The position numbers were made by a program, and so were the translations under genes. From Deltaproteobacteria bacterium (GTDB lineage: Bacteria > CG2-30-53-67), in assembly GCA_013151235.1 (NCBI GenBank), contig JAADIO010000032.1:1-64000 (forward strand): DNA of 64,000 nucleotides, given 5' to 3'. Shown here one piece after another: positions 49,873-58,056 of the stretch; position 1 is the first letter of the stretch; each line of letters starts with the position of its first letter. Under the pieces are notes generated by a model. That model was not told where the DNA came from. It did not search any database and saw only the letters and a list, made by a program, of their open reading frames with translations.

Positions 49873-49916
49873 CCGCGGGAGGGGGGAATCCCCCCTCTTT
49901 TGCCCCCCTCCTGCGG
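49873..49916 (+). terminator. Nested, mutually exclusive hairpins inside the corrinoid operon
   Basis: GAGGGGGG-AAT-CCCCCCTC (49879-49897) is followed by TTTT. The same 5' arm can instead pair with a second CCCCCCTCC downstream, giving a 14-bp hairpin from 49873 to 49916 followed by ATTTT. Either form could stop transcription between the AhpD-like and MtrH-like genes; the two cannot form together. Confidence 0.6.
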
Positions 49917-49949
49917 ATTTTACCCATTTTTAATTTAAGGATGATACAT

Positions 49950-50912
49950 ATGTTCACCTTTGAAACGGAACAAAAGGTTTGCAAGATCGGCGGATTAAAG
50001 GTTGGAGGCCGACCGGCGGAAAATCCCCCTCTCCTGATTGCCTCCATGTTTCATAACAAGGACCGAATCCTGCAGGATCGTAAAGGGAATTTCGACCGCG
50101 TCCGGGCGACAGAACTGATCCGGAAGCAGGAAGAGCTGACCGAAGCCACCGGCATTCCCGGTATGGTGGCCATGATGGCCAATTCCGCCGGGGAAGCAAA
50201 GATCTATATCGATTTCTTTGTGGAAACCACCGACATGCCCTTCGCCATCGATATGTGGGTTGCCGAGAAACGGATGGCCGCGACGGAATATGTGGCGAAG
50301 TTAGGTCTGCAGGACCGGTTTGTCTATAACAGTATTACCCCCTGGGACAAGGACATTCCGGGGCAGGTGCAGCGGGTCAAAGAGCTCGGCATCAAACACG
50401 TATTTGTCCAGGCCTTTGATGATGCCGATCAGTCTCCGAAAGGACGGCTGACCTCATTGGAAAAATTGCTTGATCAGGGAGCGGGTGATTTCGAGTCGGT
50501 CCTTGTCGATTCCTCGGTGATGAATCTTCCCGCTGCCTCTTTCTCCATGCTGGCAAACCGGATGATCAAAGAGAAGTTAGGGCTCCCCTGCGGAAGCGCC
50601 TATTCCAATGGCACCCACATGTGGAAAGAGGCCAAGGAGATCTGGGGGCTCGACGGTTTCAAGGCGATGGATGCTGTGGCCCAGGGGATGTCGACGGCCC
50701 TCTGGTCGGATTTTAATTTTTACGGTCCCATCGTGACGGCGCCCCGGATCTTCCCCGGTGTGGCCACGGCAAACATCCTGCTTTCGACCCTGGTCTTTGA
50801 TGAAACCGGGGAGGTCTCGGAAAATGAAGACCTGCCGATCCGGAAGCACTTTTCGGAATTTCTTGAGAAGATGATCGCCGGTGGTGCAAGAAAAAAGGCG
50901 CAGGCCCGATAA
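49950..50912 (+). CDS. MtrH-family tetrahydrofolate/pterin:corrinoid methyltransferase-like protein
   Basis: The 320-residue protein shows the MtrH family pattern: FETEQKVCKIGGLKVGGRPAENPPLLIASMFHNKDRI, a long TIM-barrel-like core with VAMMANSAGEAKIYIDF, VDSSVMNLPAASFSMLANRMIKEKLGLPCGSAYSN and NFYGPIVTAPRIFPGVATANILLS. In methanogens MtrH moves methyl between methanopterin and the corrinoid of the Mtr complex; soluble bacterial homologues use tetrahydrofolate. No membrane Mtr subunits are near. AAGGA sits 9 bases before the ATG at 49950, so I reject the ATG at 49941. Confidence 0.87.
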   Translation: MFTFETEQKVCKIGGLKVGGRPAENPPLLIASMFHNKDRILQDRKGNFDRVRATELIRKQEELTEATGIPGMVAMMANSAGEAKIYIDFFVETTDMPFAIDMWVAEKRMAATEYVAKLGLQDRFVYNSITPWDKDIPGQVQRVKELGIKHVFVQAFDDADQSPKGRLTSLEKLLDQGAGDFESVLVDSSVMNLPAASFSMLANRMIKEKLGLPCGSAYSNGTHMWKEAKEIWGLDGFKAMDAVAQGMSTALWSDFNFYGPIVTAPRIFPGVATANILLSTLVFDETGEVSENEDLPIRKHFSEFLEKMIAGGARKKAQAR

Positions 50913-50945
50913 TCGATAACCCTAATATCAGAAGGAGAAAACGTT

Positions 50946-51968
50946 TTGACGGAAACCATGACATCAAGAGAACGGGTACTGAGACTGTTTCGGGGGGAAC
51001 CGACGGATCGTCCGGCCTGTTTCAGCGGGATGGGTAATGCGACAACGGAAGGGCTGAACCAGCTCGGCTACAAGTTTGCCCAGGTTCATCTCGATGCGAA
51101 ACAGATGGCGGAGACGGCCATGACGACGCCCCGGCTTTTCGGGTTTGACGCCTGCGTCCTTCCGTTTGACCTCTGTGTCGAAGCGGAAGCGATGGGCGCA
51201 AGGATCAATACCTATTCGAACTCGGACGACCTGCTCTATCCCACGATCAAAGAGAAGGTAATCCATGGCGAAGAGGAGATGGAGATCAACCTCCCCTCCG
51301 ACCTGGTCACGCGCGGGCGGATCCCCCTCATGAAGGAGGCGATCGGGATCGCCAGGGAAACCATCGGAGAGACCGTGGCGATCGGTTCTTACCTGCTCGG
51401 ACCGTTTACGCTCGCCGGTCAGATCATGGAACTGAACGATCTGCTGAAACTTTCTTTCAAGAAACCGGACAAGGTCGGGAAACTTCTGGCCGATCTGACC
51501 TGCGTGATCGTGGCGGTTGCGAAGGAGTATGAAGCGGCCGGTGTTGACTACCTGACGGTACGGGAGATGGGTGCAACCTCCGACGTGTTGAGCCCCAGGG
51601 TTTTCAAGAGCCTGATACTGCCCCATCTCAAGAATATTTTCGAACAGATCAGTGTTCCCAGTGTGCTGCATATCTGCGGCAAGACGAACAACATCGTCGT
51701 TCCGATGGTGGAAACGGGTGCGACGGCCATCAGTGTTGACCAGAAGAATGATGTGGTCGACAGCCGGAAAAAGCTCGGATCCGATGCCCTGATTTTCGGG
51801 AACTACGACCCCTATAACGTGCTTGTTTCGGGTACGCCGGAACTGGTCAAAGAGGCGATGCAAAAGTGTTTGGAAGACGGCGTCAGTGCCGTCTGGCCCG
51901 GCTGTGATATCTGGCCCACGGTGCCGGCGGAGAATTTTAAGGCCATGATGGAAACCATGAATGAATAG
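50946..51968 (+). CDS. MtaA/UroD-superfamily corrinoid:coenzyme M methyltransferase-like protein 2
   Basis: The 340-residue protein is a distant paralogue of the one at 48232. It keeps the zinc set His242 and Cys244 (VLHICGKTN) and Cys320 (VWPGCDIWPTVP), with YLLGPFTLAGQIMELNDLLKLSFKKP and TVREMGATSDVLSPRVFKSLILPHLK. The start is a TTG with AGGAG 8 bases upstream; the ATG at 50958 is spaced too far. Two copies with the full metal set suggest distinct methyl donors or a division of labour between methyl acceptance and donation around one corrinoid protein, which starts 14 bases downstream. Confidence 0.86.
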   Translation: MTETMTSRERVLRLFRGEPTDRPACFSGMGNATTEGLNQLGYKFAQVHLDAKQMAETAMTTPRLFGFDACVLPFDLCVEAEAMGARINTYSNSDDLLYPTIKEKVIHGEEEMEINLPSDLVTRGRIPLMKEAIGIARETIGETVAIGSYLLGPFTLAGQIMELNDLLKLSFKKPDKVGKLLADLTCVIVAVAKEYEAAGVDYLTVREMGATSDVLSPRVFKSLILPHLKNIFEQISVPSVLHICGKTNNIVVPMVETGATAISVDQKNDVVDSRKKLGSDALIFGNYDPYNVLVSGTPELVKEAMQKCLEDGVSAVWPGCDIWPTVPAENFKAMMETMNE

Positions 51969-51982
51969 TCAGGAGGCATGGA

Positions 51983-52678
51983 ATGGCAACTGAAGAGAGA
52001 ACCCGGGAAATCCTGGAGAAAATGGAGAAAGCCGTGATTGAGTATGACGAAGATGCGGCCAAGGAGGGTGCCCAGGCGGCCCTCGATGAAGGGGTCAATC
52101 CCAATGATGCCATCTTCGACGGTCTGGTCAGCGGGATGCAGGAAGTCGGCAAGCTCTTTGAGGCCGAAGAGTATTTCGTCCCGGAGCTGCTCATGTGCGC
52201 CGATGCCCTTTATGCCGGTCTCGATATCTTAAAACCCCATGTGAAACAGCTCGACCTGGGGGTGAAAGGCTCGGTGGTGATCGGTACCGTGGAGGGAGAT
52301 GTTCACGATATCGGGAAGAACATCGTGAAGATGATGTTCGATGTCGCCGGGTTTGAGGTCCATGACCTGGGACGGGATGTGCCGCTGGATCAGTTTGTTG
52401 AGGAACAGATCAAAACCGATTCCGAACTGGTCTGCCTCTCCGCCATGATGACGACGACCATGATGGGGATGCAGAAGGTCATCGAGGACCTGAAGAAGAA
52501 GAATCCCGATATCAAGATCATGATCGGCGGTGCTCCCGTTTCCGGTGATATCGCCGAGAAATGGGGAGCGGACGGCTATGCCGATGACGCGACCAATGCC
52601 CTCGCAGATGCCATCAACATGGTCAGCTCTCTGAAAAAGATGAAGGAAGAAGCGGAAGCCAGGGAAAAACGGAAGTGA
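51983..52678 (+). CDS. Methyltransferase corrinoid protein (MtbC/MttC/MtaC-like)
   Basis: The 231-residue protein has an N-terminal four-helix cap (AIFDGLVSGMQEVGKLFEAEEYFVPELLMCADAL) and a Rossmann-like B12 domain with the base-off/His-on motif Asp106-x-His108-x2-Gly111 (GTVEGDVHDIGKN), then VCLSAMMTTTM and IGGAPVSGDIAEKWGADGYADDA. It should carry methyl-cobalamin between MtrH-like and MtaA-like partners, encoded on both sides. GGAGG lies upstream. Its stop overlaps the next GTG start as GTGA. Confidence 0.95.
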   Translation: MATEERTREILEKMEKAVIEYDEDAAKEGAQAALDEGVNPNDAIFDGLVSGMQEVGKLFEAEEYFVPELLMCADALYAGLDILKPHVKQLDLGVKGSVVIGTVEGDVHDIGKNIVKMMFDVAGFEVHDLGRDVPLDQFVEEQIKTDSELVCLSAMMTTTMMGMQKVIEDLKKKNPDIKIMIGGAPVSGDIAEKWGADGYADDATNALADAINMVSSLKKMKEEAEAREKRK

Positions 52679-53340
52679 GCAGTGCATTCTTGAAAAAGAT
52701 GCTCCTCGGTTCCGGGGCGACCGTGGTGGGTGTGGCGGAACTGGATGCGTATCTTGACGGAGAGATCCGTCATCTCAACCGAGGGGTTTCCATCGCGGTG
52801 GACCGGACGCTTCGGGAAGATACCCTGAAACATCTGGGCCGGCTGCAGAAAAAAGTGGTCCGCTATCTGAAAGGGAAGGGATTCCGTACCCTCAGTATCC
52901 CCCCTGATTCGGACCGCATCCGGAATAAGTTTGTTGCCGAACTTTATTCCCTTTTGACCCACAAGATGGCAGCCACCTGCGCGGGGATCGGCTGGATCGG
53001 GCGGAATGGGTTACTGATCAGTCCCCATTTCGGGCCGCGGCTTTCCCTGGCGACGGTCCTGACCGATGCGCCCCTGAAGAGCGATATTCCCTATGAACAG
53101 AGCCGTTGCGGCAATTGCCGGCTTTGTGTTGACTACTGCCCGTCGAAGGCGATCACGGGCAAAACCTGGTCCCGGCGGGACCCTTACAGCGGCCTGGTCA
53201 AGCCCCACCGGTGTCGTGTACACAAAGAGGGGGCCCGGGGAGTGACGGATCGGCCCAATTGCGGTCTCTGCCTGCAGATCTGCCCCTACGGGCGGGCGAA
53301 AGGGAGGACCAAACCGAAAGATGTTATGGAGATTGTATAA
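52675..53340 (+). CDS. Ferredoxin-type [4Fe-4S] protein with QueG-like fold region
   Basis: The 221-residue protein has two cysteine groups: Cys145/148/151 and Cys155 (CGNCRLCVDYC) and Cys196/199/203 (CGLCLQICPYG). Before them is a QueG-like stretch (HKMAATCAGIGWIGRNGLLISPHFGPRLSLATVLTDAPL). QueG reduces epoxyqueuosine with cobalamin, but in this operon a role in electron delivery for reductive activation of the corrinoid is more likely. The GTG start overlaps the corrinoid protein's stop, and the activating ATPase follows after 2 bases. It is shorter than true QueG. Confidence 0.8.
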   Translation: MSSAFLKKMLLGSGATVVGVAELDAYLDGEIRHLNRGVSIAVDRTLREDTLKHLGRLQKKVVRYLKGKGFRTLSIPPDSDRIRNKFVAELYSLLTHKMAATCAGIGWIGRNGLLISPHFGPRLSLATVLTDAPLKSDIPYEQSRCGNCRLCVDYCPSKAITGKTWSRRDPYSGLVKPHRCRVHKEGARGVTDRPNCGLCLQICPYGRAKGRTKPKDVMEIV

Positions 53341-53342
53341 AG

Positions 53343-55319
53343 ATGAGCAGCAAATATAAAGTGAATTTTCAGCCCTCGGGAAGTCGGGGGGAAGTGGATG
53401 CAGGGAAAACCCTCCTTGATGCGGCCCAGCGTTTAGGGGTTGATCTGGAATCAGTCTGTGGCGGCAAGGGGACCTGCGGGAAATGCAAGGTCCGTGTTGA
53501 GGAAGGATATTTTGAAAAAGATGCCATGGAATCAAGAATGTCCCATCTGTCTCCTCTGACGGACGTGGAACGCAAATTCATCAAACCGGAAGACGGACCC
53601 CGAATGCGTTTGGCCTGTGCCGCCGAGGTGCGGGGGGATGTGAAACTTTTCGTGCCGGAAAAGTCCCGTGCCGGGAAACAGATCGTTCGCAAGGCCGCAA
53701 AAGATATTACGATCGCCCTCGACCCCGCCGTGAAAAAATATTGTATCCGGCTGGATGCCCCGACCCTGCACGATCTTTCCAAGGGGGATCTTGAACGGAT
53801 TCTGGGGGCGCTGAAAATGGAGTACAACCTGGAAAACCTTGCCATAGACTATCTGGTCCTCCAGAAGCTCCAGGATATTCTTCGGGCCGGGAACTGGGAG
53901 GTGACGGTTTCGGTCTGGAAAGGCAAAGAGATCATCAAGGTGGAGCCGGATTTTGTGGACGTCTCCTACGGTCTGGCCGTGGATGTCGGGACGACGACGG
54001 TGGCAGCCTATCTGTGTGATCTGAACACGGGCAAGGTGCTTAACACCGAATCGATGATGAATCCCCAGGTCCCGTACGGCGAAGATGTCATGTCGAGGAT
54101 TACTTACGCCATGACCCATGACGACGGTCTTGCGATCATGCAGAAGGCAATCATCGAGGGCTTAAACGATCTGATTGAGAAGATTACCGCCGACATCCGT
54201 TCCAACGGAACGCCCGGCGGTACCTCCATCGTCGATATGACGGTGGTTTTTAATACCGCCATGCATCACATCTTCCTGGGATTCAACCCGGTCTACATCG
54301 GACGGTCTCCCTTTATTCCTGCCGTGCAGGATTGTGTTGATCTCAAGGCACGGGATCTGGGACTTCAAATCAATGAAGCTTCCTACATTCATGTCCTTCC
54401 CATTGAGGCCGGTTTTGTCGGCGCCGACAATGTGGGGGTTCTCATCGCCGAAGAGCCGTACAATTCCGAGGACAATGTCCTGATTATCGACATCGGGACG
54501 AACGGTGAACTCCTCCTCGGGAACAAGCATGCGGTCTGTTCCACTTCCTGCGCTACGGGACCGGCCTTTGAAGGGGCCCAGATCAAGTTCGGAATGCGAG
54601 CCGCCCCGGGAGCGATTGAAAAGGTCCGGATCGATCCGGAGACGAAAGAGCCACAGTACAAGGTGATCGGCAAGGCCGACTGGCATACCCATATCAAGGA
54701 TGTCAATGCCAAGGGGATCTGCGGTTCCGCCATCATCGACGTGATTGCCGAGATGTTCAAGGCGGGAGTCATCGACAAGTCCGGGAAATTCGTCAAGGAT
54801 CTTGACATACCCCGCATCCGGAAGGATGCCGACGGCAAACCGGAGTACGTCCTGGCCTGGGCGGATGAAACCTCCATCGGGAGCGACATCACCGTGACGC
54901 AGGGGGATGTCCGGGCGTTGCAGCTCGCCAAGGGGGCACTCTACGCCGGGGCGAAACTGATGATGCAGAAGATGGGGATCGAAAAACTCGACCGGGTGGT
55001 TCTGGCGGGGGCCTTCGGGAGTCATATCAATACGGAGGCCTCGATGACCCTCGGGATGTTCCCCGATTGTGCCATCGAAAAGGTCTATGCCGTGGGGAAT
55101 GCCGCCGGCGACGGGGCGATCATGGCCCTGCTGAACCTGGGGAAACGACGTGAGGCCGGCGAAAAGGCCCGGTGGGTCCGGTTCCTGGAGATTGCCGTGG
55201 AGCCGGAATTTGAAAAGGAATTCATGAAGGCGATGCATATTCCGCACATGAAGGATCCTTTTCCCAATCTCAAGTCGTTGCTGGAGAAGGACCATTTGCC
55301 GGTGACGATCAAGGGGTGA
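53343..55319 (+). CDS. Corrinoid-activating ATPase (RACo/RamA-like, ASKHA domain with [2Fe-2S])
   Basis: The 658-residue protein has an N-terminal [2Fe-2S] ferredoxin domain (Cys39, Cys45, Cys48 and Cys92 in CGGKGTCGKCKVRV and ACAAEV) and a large DUF4445-type actin-fold domain (YGLAVDVGTTTVAAYLCDL, LIIDIGTNGELLLGNKHAVCSTSCATGPAFEGAQIKFGMRA, VVLAGAFGSHINTEASMTLGMFP). This is the arrangement of proteins that use ATP to drive low-potential reduction of inactive Co(II) to Co(I). It starts at the ATG at 53343. With the ferredoxin-type protein upstream it should keep the corrinoid protein at 51983 active. Confidence 0.93.
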   Translation: MSSKYKVNFQPSGSRGEVDAGKTLLDAAQRLGVDLESVCGGKGTCGKCKVRVEEGYFEKDAMESRMSHLSPLTDVERKFIKPEDGPRMRLACAAEVRGDVKLFVPEKSRAGKQIVRKAAKDITIALDPAVKKYCIRLDAPTLHDLSKGDLERILGALKMEYNLENLAIDYLVLQKLQDILRAGNWEVTVSVWKGKEIIKVEPDFVDVSYGLAVDVGTTTVAAYLCDLNTGKVLNTESMMNPQVPYGEDVMSRITYAMTHDDGLAIMQKAIIEGLNDLIEKITADIRSNGTPGGTSIVDMTVVFNTAMHHIFLGFNPVYIGRSPFIPAVQDCVDLKARDLGLQINEASYIHVLPIEAGFVGADNVGVLIAEEPYNSEDNVLIIDIGTNGELLLGNKHAVCSTSCATGPAFEGAQIKFGMRAAPGAIEKVRIDPETKEPQYKVIGKADWHTHIKDVNAKGICGSAIIDVIAEMFKAGVIDKSGKFVKDLDIPRIRKDADGKPEYVLAWADETSIGSDITVTQGDVRALQLAKGALYAGAKLMMQKMGIEKLDRVVLAGAFGSHINTEASMTLGMFPDCAIEKVYAVGNAAGDGAIMALLNLGKRREAGEKARWVRFLEIAVEPEFEKEFMKAMHIPHMKDPFPNLKSLLEKDHLPVTIKG

Positions 55320-55329
55320 GACGTCGAAA

Positions 55330-55647
55330 ATGACCCGTGTGAAAATCGACCCGGGCGTCTGTGGTTTTCCCGCTCTCGTGACGGTCGAAAAAAAGGACAG
55401 GCAGCACTTTCGGGTAACGATCGAGTCCAATTGTGAAATGGTACGGAAATTGGGAGAGGAAATTGCATCCCTGACGATGCAGGATGCCTTCATCCGGTTT
55501 TCCGATAACCGGGTCTATGAGAAGGCCTCAACCTGTCTGAAACACACGGCCTGTCCGGTCCCGTCGGGCATCCTGAAGGCCCTGGAGGTTGAGGCCGGTC
55601 TGGCGGTGCCGCGGAACGTAACGGTGGAATTTCTTGCCGGGGAGTGA
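55330..55647 (+). CDS. DUF6951-like small protein
   Basis: The 105-residue protein MTRVKIDPGVCGFPALVTVEKKDRQHFRVTIESNCEMVRKLGEEI resembles DUF6951-type proteins found beside corrinoid methyltransferases. It has four conserved-looking cysteines: CGF, SNCEMV and the pair in STCLKHTACPVPSGILKALEVEAGL. Function unknown; metal or cofactor handling is a guess. It starts 10 bases after the ATPase gene and overlaps a GTG alternative start of the cysteate-synthase gene. Confidence 0.75.
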   Translation: MTRVKIDPGVCGFPALVTVEKKDRQHFRVTIESNCEMVRKLGEEIASLTMQDAFIRFSDNRVYEKASTCLKHTACPVPSGILKALEVEAGLAVPRNVTVEFLAGE

Positions 55648-55652
55648 CAGTG

Positions 55653-56909
55653 ATGAGCGACTATCTTCTGCATTGCCGGAAATGCGGTGCTCTTTTGCAG
55701 CCGCAAGAGTCCGCTTCCGGGGTTCATTGTCCCGATGCCTTGATGAAAAGTGAATTTCCCGACCGGCGGTTCCGCCTTGAGGGGCGTCGGGGGATCTGGC
55801 GCTTCAACTGGCTTCCGGTGCATGCACCCCGTGAAGATACCGCCGCACCGGTGGTTTATCACGCGGAGGGGCTGGGGCGGCGTCTTGGACTTCGGCATCT
55901 CTTTGTCGTATTCAACGGTTTCCGGCCGGAAAAGGGGGCGGAGATCGAGACCTGTACCTTCAAAGAGTTCGAGGCCGAGGTTGTTCTGCAAAACGCACGG
56001 GAACTTGGAAAGGGCGGCCTCGTCGTCGCCTCGGCGGGGAATACCGCCCGCGCCTTTGCCCACCTTTCGATTCGGACCGATTTCCCCGTGTTCATTGTGG
56101 TTCCACGCATGTGTCTTCATGAGATGTGGTTTCTGAAGTCGAAGGAGTCCGTTCCGACGGCTGTCCTGCAGGACGGTGACTATGCCGACGCCATCGATGT
56201 GGCCGAGCGGATCGCCCGGATTTCAGGTATTCCCTTCGAAGGAGGGGTACGCAATTCGGCCAAGCGGGACGGACTCGGTGTCGTACTGATGGAAGCGGTC
56301 TCCTTCCTCGGCCGCCTGCCCGATGCCTATTTTCAGGCAGTCGGGAGCGGCGCCGGGGCGGTGGCCACCTGGGAGATGGCGGAACGGTTTTTGCGGGACG
56401 GCCGTTTCGGGAACCGGCTTCCCCGTCTCCACCTGGCACAGAATCTCCCCTTTGCACCCATGTTTCATGCCTGGAGACGGGGGGAACGGAATCTGAAACC
56501 TGAGGACCTTGATCCGGGCCTGATTGAGAAGATTTCCACCCGGGTTCTGTCCAGTCGTTATCCCGCCTATTCGATTCTGGGGGGGGTCTACGATGCCTTG
56601 ACGGCATCCGGGGGGAACATGTACGGGATTACCAACGGAGGGATGGCCGAGGCCCGGACGCTCTTCGAAGAAACGGAAGGGGTCGATATCGTTCCCGCGT
56701 CGGCCATTGCCCTGGCGGCACTGAAAGAGGCCGTAGCGGCGGAAGAGGTCTCTCCCGACGAGCTGATCCTGCTCAATATCACCGGGGGTGGGGAAAGGGC
56801 CATCCGGCGTGCGGGACGTGCCGTCCCGGTGGCGGGAGACGCAATCTCGAAAAATATTACGGATGATGAAATCGAAGAACTTTTATGCACAGTCCTGAAA
56901 AAGAGCTGA
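55653..56909 (+). CDS. Cysteate synthase-like PLP enzyme (threonine synthase paralogue)
   Basis: The 418-residue protein has an N-terminal zinc-ribbon-like part (Cys8, Cys11, Cys26), then the PLP-lysine region FNGFRPEKGAEIETCTFKEFEA with Lys104, the phosphate/cofactor loop VVASAGNTARAFAHLS and a late GITNGGMAEARTLFEE and LNITGGGERAI. The NGF/Y-x-PEKGA segment before the lysine marks cysteate synthases, which make L-cysteate from phosphoserine and sulfite as the first dedicated step of coenzyme M synthesis in some methanogens. The ATG at 55653 has GGGGAG 8 bases upstream. Its end overlaps the sulfopyruvate decarboxylase start by 25 bases. Confidence 0.82.
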   Translation: MSDYLLHCRKCGALLQPQESASGVHCPDALMKSEFPDRRFRLEGRRGIWRFNWLPVHAPREDTAAPVVYHAEGLGRRLGLRHLFVVFNGFRPEKGAEIETCTFKEFEAEVVLQNARELGKGGLVVASAGNTARAFAHLSIRTDFPVFIVVPRMCLHEMWFLKSKESVPTAVLQDGDYADAIDVAERIARISGIPFEGGVRNSAKRDGLGVVLMEAVSFLGRLPDAYFQAVGSGAGAVATWEMAERFLRDGRFGNRLPRLHLAQNLPFAPMFHAWRRGERNLKPEDLDPGLIEKISTRVLSSRYPAYSILGGVYDALTASGGNMYGITNGGMAEARTLFEETEGVDIVPASAIALAALKEAVAAEEVSPDELILLNITGGGERAIRRAGRAVPVAGDAISKNITDDEIEELLCTVLKKS

Positions 56910-58021
56910 TTTCGATTCTGAAAGGGGCGGGCGTCGATCTTCTAGCGACCCTTCCCTGTGACCGGGTGCGCAACCTGATCGCCCTTGCGGATGCATCGAT
57001 TGACCGCATCCCTCTGACCCGGGAAGAAGACGGCGTCGGGATTTGTGCCGGAGCGGCCCTGGGCGGGCGGCGGCCGGCCATGATTGTTCAAAGCTCCGGG
57101 ATCGGCAATATGATCAACGCCCTTCTCTCCCTGACCGGATTCTATGAACTTCCCTTGGCACTTTTCGTCAGTCAGCGGGGAGTCTATAAGGAGGGGATCG
57201 ACGCCCAGGTTCCGATGGGCAAGGTCCTGCCGGGGCTTTTTGAATCCGTGGGGATCGGTTACACTCTGATCGACCGGTCCGAAGCGATCCCCGCCATCGG
57301 GAAGGAACTGGAGTCTCTCTACCGGGAGAAACGGATCCATGCTTTCCTGCTCAGCCCGGCCCTCTGGGAAGGCTCCCCCCTGGAGATTTCCCAGAGCCTC
57401 AAACGCCGCCATTGTGAAGCGATCGATCCTGAACGGGGTCGGGAGAATCCGGCCCCGGTCCTGACCCGCTATGGGGTCCTTTCGACCCTCTGTCCCGAAC
57501 TGGAAGGGCAGGCGGTGATCTGCAATCTGGGGGTCCCGTCGAAGGAACTTCATGCCCTCCTTCCCCAACCATCGAATTTCTACATGCTGGGCAGCATGGG
57601 ATTGGCGACGCCCATCGGTCTCGGTGTGGCCTTCTCAACGGACAAACCGGTTTTCGTCATTGACGGGGACGGCAGTCTGCTTATGAATCCCGGGACCCTG
57701 GCGACGGTCGCCATGGCCCGACCGGGGAACCTGACCATTATTGCTGTTGACAATGCCTCCTACGGTTCCACGGGGGATCAACCGACCCTGACGGCCGGTT
57801 GTGTCGATCTGGAACTGGTGGCCCGTGGATTCGGTATCTGTAACTCTGTGAAGGCTGCGTCCCGGGAGGAGCTGCGGGAGGCGTTGCAGACCCCCTTCGG
57901 CGGTGCCCTCTTTGTCCATGCCCTTGCCCTGCCCGGAAATGCCGCCGTCCCCAATATCCCCCTGGGTGCCCGGGAGATCAAGGAGGGGTTCCAGGCGTTC
58001 CTGGAATCCGGGAGGTTATAG
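56885..58021 (+). CDS. comDE: Fused sulfopyruvate decarboxylase (ComD-ComE) for coenzyme M synthesis
   Basis: This 378-residue TPP enzyme joins both subunits. Residues 1 to about 165 are ComD-like: LLATLPCDRVRNLI, Glu48 in TREEDGVGICAGAALGGRRPAMIVQSSGIGNMINAL. Residues about 190-378 are ComE-like, with the Mg-TPP motif GDGSLLMNPGTLA (261-273) completed by DNASYGSTGDQP. It should convert sulfopyruvate to sulfoacetaldehyde, a precursor of coenzyme M. The preceding gene would supply cysteate; the transaminase between the two is not in the window. It ends close to convergent btuD. Confidence 0.88.
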   Translation: MHSPEKELISILKGAGVDLLATLPCDRVRNLIALADASIDRIPLTREEDGVGICAGAALGGRRPAMIVQSSGIGNMINALLSLTGFYELPLALFVSQRGVYKEGIDAQVPMGKVLPGLFESVGIGYTLIDRSEAIPAIGKELESLYREKRIHAFLLSPALWEGSPLEISQSLKRRHCEAIDPERGRENPAPVLTRYGVLSTLCPELEGQAVICNLGVPSKELHALLPQPSNFYMLGSMGLATPIGLGVAFSTDKPVFVIDGDGSLLMNPGTLATVAMARPGNLTIIAVDNASYGSTGDQPTLTAGCVDLELVARGFGICNSVKAASREELREALQTPFGGALFVHALALPGNAAVPNIPLGAREIKEGFQAFLESGRL

Positions 58022-58056
58022 GAATGATCGTCTCTTGTGGGAGTGGATGCAAGGGT

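Noticed and set aside
52675-53340. Epoxyqueuosine reductase (queG)
   Set aside because: It shares the Fe-S segment but is shorter than QueG and is embedded between a corrinoid protein and its activating ATPase.
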